Shown here: one piece after another, positions 6,887 to 9,390 of the stretch
Numbering within the stretch: the first letter of the stretch is position 1
How the letters are laid out: each line of letters opens with the position of its first letter
Source of the DNA: Emticicia sp943368675
GTDB taxonomy: Bacteria > Bacteroidota > Bacteroidia > Cytophagales > Spirosomataceae
Assembly (NCBI GenBank): GCA_943368675.1
Contig: CALRLN020000186.1
Span: 1 to 9,390 of the forward strand
DNA: 9,390 nucleotides
Reading direction: 5' to 3'
The notes under the pieces: model-generated
What the model saw: only the letters and a program-made list of their open reading frames with translations
What the model was told of the DNA's origin: nothing
Databases searched by the model: none
Made by a program: the position numbers and the translations under genes

Positions 6887-7005
6887 TTGCCACAATTCCA
6901 TTTCGGCAATGTACACAATGGGTACCCAATGTTACACAATTTTAAATATGTTTTTTAAATCACCGGAGTTGTGCAACATTGTGTAATTAGTGTACATTGT
7001 GGCAA
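6887..7005. repeat. Cluster of inverted CACAAT/ATTGTG repeats
   Basis: The outer arms TTGCCACAAT (6887-6896) and ATTGTGGCAA (6996-7005) are exact inverted copies. Inside them, AATGTACAC (6908-6916) matches GTGTACATT (6990-6998) inversely, and TTACACAAT (6932-6940) matches ATTGTGTAA (6978-6986) inversely. A further variant, GTTGTGCAACATT, lies at 6968-6980. A TGGGTACCCA perfect palindrome sits at 6919-6928. Read inward, the left side looks like a version of the right side with extra bases inserted. It may be a multi-site operator for a shared regulator, or a small (about 119-bp) palindromic element. No target-site duplication is seen at its edges. Confidence 0.6.
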
Positions 7006-7039
7006 TTCACAAAAAGCTTCCCACGCTTTGGCATAATAA

Positions 7040-7058
7040 TTGGCACGTATGTCGAATA
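7040..7058 (+). promoter_or_regulatory. Sigma-54-like promoter element
   Basis: TTGGCACG (7040-7047) is followed by TCGAATA (7052-7058), giving GG-N10-GA where classical sigma-54 promoters have GG-N10-GC. My recollection is that Bacteroidota sequences of the TTGGCACG...TTGAATA type are common, but I cannot verify this. A second TTGGCA lies 12 bp upstream (7028-7033). It would drive the BatA-like gene with a leader of roughly 80 nt. Confidence 0.3.
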
Positions 7059-7079
7059 AGTTAAAATATCAGTGGAACA

Positions 7080-7108
7080 TTGAAAGGAATTTCACACTTT
7101 TACGTTTA
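7080..7108 (+). promoter_or_regulatory. Candidate -33/-7 promoter of the BatA-like gene
   Basis: TTG (7080-7082) and TACGTTTA (7101-7108, one mismatch to TAnnTTTG) are separated by 18 bp. The ATG at 7150 would follow a leader of about 35 nt, which is AT-rich and has no clear Shine-Dalgarno sequence. Confidence 0.4.
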
Positions 7109-7149
7109 ATAATAAAAATTCAAAAGATATACCTATAGGGGCTTTATAT

Positions 7150-9249
7150 ATGCAGTTTCTCTTTCCGTCTTTCTTGTGGGGTCTATTGGCTGTTTCGGTG
7201 CCAATTATTATACATCTGTTTAATTTTCGTCGTACAAAAAAGGTATTCTTTACGAATGTCGCATTCCTGAAAGCGGTCGAGACTGAAACCAGTTCGTTCA
7301 GGCGTATCAAGCAATGGCTCATTCTTGCCGCACGGATTTTATTCCTTGCTTTTCTGGCTTTTGCCTTTGCGCAACCCTTTTTGCCTGCCAAAAACTCAGG
7401 TGCCAACCGCTCTTCGGGTCTGGGTGTGAGCAGTCTGTATCTGGATAACTCGCTGAGTATGCAGAACACTACAGAAAACAAACGGTATCTGGACCTTGCT
7501 GTAACCAAAATAGATGAGTTGCTTACTTTATTCAGTCAGTCGCCTAATGTGCAATTAGTTACCAACGATTTTGCGGGTGAAGACCAGGCCGTAACCAATG
7601 CCACTAAGGTAAAGGATAGACTAACTTCGATAGGCTTATCGCCCAACCCTCGTACGTTTGAGAATGTGTATAAGCGTCAGCGGAGTCTTGCACAAAAGCA
7701 TAATGCCAGTACCAGTAACCAGTTTTTCTGGTTTTCAGATTTTCAGAAGAGTACGGCAGGGAATATGAAGAATCTGAAAATTGATTCGCTGGATAAACTC
7801 TTTTTAGTTCCGGTTCAGGGCAAGGCCTCGCAGAATGTATTTGTTGATTCGGTTTGGCTGGCCTCGCCTTTTATCAGAGAAATGCAGAATAATGTATTGT
7901 ATGTTAAGGTGTTTAACTCTGGAGATAATGAGGTAGAAAAACTGCCGGTAAAATTGTTTATTGATAATGCTCAGGCCTCTACGGCTTCTGTGGATATTGC
8001 CCCCAATAGTTCGGCGACTGCCACTTTCAATTTTACGGTAAAAGACAAGGGTTTTCATAAAGGCAAGGTGTCTTTTGATGACCAGCCTATTACTTTCGAT
8101 AATGATTATTATTTTGTGCTTGATGCCTCACCCGTGATTCAGGTATTGCACCTGTACGGGCAGCGTAGCGCGGCAGATTATGTCGGAAAGGTGTTTGATA
8201 ACGACAGTCTTTTTGCTTACCATTCATATAGCGCCAATAATGTGGATGTGGGGCAGTTTAAAAACGCCAATCTGATTGTGATGGAGGGTGTGGAGCAGAT
8301 AAATGGGACATTCAGGGCGAGTCTGGAAGAGTTTATCCGTCAGGGGGGTAGTTTGCTGGTATTTCCGCCATCGAACCCTGATGCGGATGATTACGGGCAG
8401 TTTCTGGCCGGATTCGGAATTCAGAGCGTTTCAGTGATTAACCAGCCTGCATTGCCGCAAAGCCAGTTGCCGATTGCCGAGCCTAACCGCCAGAATCCTT
8501 TCTATGCGGATGTATTTGAGCGAACGACCTTACAAGGAGTAGCCAATACGCCATTGATGCAGCCGGTATGGAACTGGTCAGGGGTAGGGGAGAAAATACT
8601 CAGCTTTAAGAATTTACAGAATTTTATTACGGCGACCAATACAGCCCAGGGTAAGATTTATATATGTGCTTCTCCGGTCGATAAACCCTATGGGAATTTT
8701 GCCGAACATGCCTTTTTTGTGCCGACGATGTTTAAAATAGCATCGATGAGTGTGAGACAGGAGCGGGCGGCCTATAATTTCAGTGAGGGTAGTATTACTA
8801 TTGATATACCGAATGTGAAGAAAAACGCTACGTATAAACTGAAAAGTGTGTTGTCGGAAGCGAATAAGAACAATATAGAGATTATACCAATTCAGCGAAT
8901 CAGCGGGAATAAACTAACACTTGAAATGCCTAAGGCTACGCAGCTGAGTGATAACCAGATACTGGAATCGGGGTATTATGAATTACAACTGGACGACAAA
9001 ACAGAGAAATTACTGGCGCTGAATCATGACAATGAAGAATCGAAAATGGGGTTTTATACACCCGAAGAACTGAAAAGTTTCTTTGCGGGACAAAAGAACG
9101 TAACGATTTTTGATAACCTTTTAGACGGAGATTTTGTAAAGACTTTTCAGGAAAATAATATTGGTACACCGTTCTGGAAATATTGTGTTATTCTTGCTCT
9201 GGCTTTTTTGGCGATTGAAATATTGTTGATTCGGTTTATGAAGGGGTGA
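7150..9249 (+). CDS. BatA-type membrane protein with VWA-like and amidotransferase-like domains
   Basis: The protein is 699 residues, anchored in the inner membrane at both ends. Residues 1-80 form the BatA N-terminal double-transmembrane domain: FLFPSFLWGLLAVSVPIIIHLFNFRR, then VFFTNVAFL, then a second helix at about 55-76. Residues about 92-225 are a von Willebrand factor A-like domain with a MIDAS-type D99-N-S101-L-S103 motif and a later S196-D197-F-Q. Residues about 230-325 are beta-rich, probably Ig-like. Residues about 328-425 resemble a class I glutamine-amidotransferase fold (VIQVLHLYG, NLIVMEGV, FIRQGGSLLVFP) without an evident catalytic cysteine. Residues 677-695 are the last helix. 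BatA proteins in Bacteroidota are linked to aerotolerance and MoxR systems, but no MoxR or BatB gene is in view. The ATG at 7150 opens straight into the conserved domain. The domain call is sure; the cellular role is not known. Confidence 0.9.
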   Translation: MQFLFPSFLWGLLAVSVPIIIHLFNFRRTKKVFFTNVAFLKAVETETSSFRRIKQWLILAARILFLAFLAFAFAQPFLPAKNSGANRSSGLGVSSLYLDNSLSMQNTTENKRYLDLAVTKIDELLTLFSQSPNVQLVTNDFAGEDQAVTNATKVKDRLTSIGLSPNPRTFENVYKRQRSLAQKHNASTSNQFFWFSDFQKSTAGNMKNLKIDSLDKLFLVPVQGKASQNVFVDSVWLASPFIREMQNNVLYVKVFNSGDNEVEKLPVKLFIDNAQASTASVDIAPNSSATATFNFTVKDKGFHKGKVSFDDQPITFDNDYYFVLDASPVIQVLHLYGQRSAADYVGKVFDNDSLFAYHSYSANNVDVGQFKNANLIVMEGVEQINGTFRASLEEFIRQGGSLLVFPPSNPDADDYGQFLAGFGIQSVSVINQPALPQSQLPIAEPNRQNPFYADVFERTTLQGVANTPLMQPVWNWSGVGEKILSFKNLQNFITATNTAQGKIYICASPVDKPYGNFAEHAFFVPTMFKIASMSVRQERAAYNFSEGSITIDIPNVKKNATYKLKSVLSEANKNNIEIIPIQRISGNKLTLEMPKATQLSDNQILESGYYELQLDDKTEKLLALNHDNEESKMGFYTPEELKSFFAGQKNVTIFDNLLDGDFVKTFQENNIGTPFWKYCVILALAFLAIEILLIRFMKG

Positions 9250-9272
9250 GGCTATGCGCGGCCTTCGACTAC

Positions 9273-9332
9273 GCTCAGGCACCGGGCTGGGTGCTTTGAA
9301 TCGCTCAGGCACCGGGCTAGGTGCTTTGAATC
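9273..9332 (+). repeat. Two tandem copies of a 30-bp repeat
   Basis: Units 9273-9302 and 9303-9332 are identical except for one G/A change (9289 versus 9319). Each opens with GCTCAGGCACCGGGCT and ends with GGTGCTTTGAATC, and each can form a GCACC/GGTGC hairpin. The stretch just before (CCTTCGACTACGCTCAGG, 9262-9279) is a widely dispersed intergenic repeat motif in many Bacteroidota genomes. It lies right after the BatA-like stop, and a T7-8 run at 9339-9345 follows, so it may also help end transcription. Confidence 0.8.
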
Positions 9333-9353
9333 ATATAATTTTTTTGTCATATA

Positions 9354-9363
9354 CCTGTACAGG
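9354..9363. promoter_or_regulatory. Short perfect palindrome near the window edge
   Basis: CCTGTACAGG reads the same on both strands. It lies in AT-rich intergenic DNA after the repeat pair and may be an operator for a gene beyond the window. A 10-bp palindrome alone is weak evidence. Confidence 0.2.
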
Positions 9364-9390
9364 GGCAGATTTTGCATTTCAGAGCAAAAA

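Larger units (their letters stand above)
6815..7149. other. Divergent intergenic region with promoters for both sides
   Basis: This 335-bp region separates the S9 peptidase (-) from the BatA-like gene (+). It holds a -7 box for the peptidase, the inverted CACAAT-type repeat cluster at 6887-7005, a sigma-54-like element at 7040-7058 and a candidate -33/-7 promoter at 7080-7108. I see no coding sequence or RNA gene in it. Confidence 0.75.

Noticed and set aside
6887..7005. Replication origin with DnaA boxes
   Set aside because: The TGTGTAA, TGTGCAA and TGTGGCA strings each differ from TTWTNCACA or its complement at one or more key positions, and no dnaA/dnaN-type gene is nearby.
7092..7508. 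Minus-strand 138-aa frame
   Set aside because: It lies antisense to the well-supported N-terminal domain of the BatA-like gene, has no recognisable domain and no start signals.
9121..9312. Minus-strand 63-aa frame with PERFKAPSPVPERSRRP
   Set aside because: It is the translation of the 9262-9332 repeats running into the antisense of the BatA-like gene, a known kind of false gene.
1..9390. CRISPR array, tRNA/rRNA genes or intact insertion sequence
   Set aside because: No regularly spaced repeats beyond the single 30-bp pair, no cloverleaf or rRNA-like sequence and no transposase-like protein was found.

Overview
The window looks like chromosomal DNA from a Bacteroidota bacterium, most likely of the Chitinophagaceae/Sphingobacteriia type. 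The evidence is moderate-to-low GC, AT-rich translation starts without Shine-Dalgarno sequences, several TAnnTTTG -7 boxes, and phylum-typical families: a BatA-type membrane protein, secreted S9 peptidases with an 'AQ' signal-peptide junction, and an ECF sigma factor paired with a beta-barrel protein. The assignment rests on these family resemblances, not on a database search.

Layout: (1) 1-942 (+) is the C-terminal part of a major facilitator superfamily transporter that begins upstream of the window. (2) 943-1280 is a convergent intergenic region with a terminator for each flanking gene, a long 18-bp-stem hairpin and an A/T-tract inverted repeat. (3) 4181-1281 (-) is a probable three-gene unit: ECF sigma factor, a 559-aa membrane protein with a cytoplasmic head, one transmembrane helix, a roughly 280-residue disordered linker and a C-terminal outer-membrane beta-barrel-like domain, then an exported thioredoxin-fold protein. 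(4) 6814-4457 (-) is a secreted S9 serine peptidase, whose start I place 34 codons inside the longest open frame. (5) 6815-7149 is a divergent regulatory region with a cluster of inverted CACAAT-type repeats and promoter-like elements. (6) 7150-9249 (+) is a BatA/VWA/glutamine-amidotransferase-like membrane protein. (7) 9250-9390 holds a 30-bp tandem repeat pair and a short palindrome.

The most interesting part is the sigma factor with the 559-aa protein. The latter has the architecture of a dual membrane-spanning anti-sigma factor: a single chain that could hold the sigma factor in the cytoplasm while its far end sits in the outer membrane. Such proteins (Dma with partner sigma Das) have been described in Bacteroides thetaiotaomicron in connection with outer-membrane vesiculation. 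Here a periplasmic thioredoxin-like gene follows directly and ends at a clear intrinsic terminator, which suggests an envelope-sensing regulon with a redox component. That functional link is inference.
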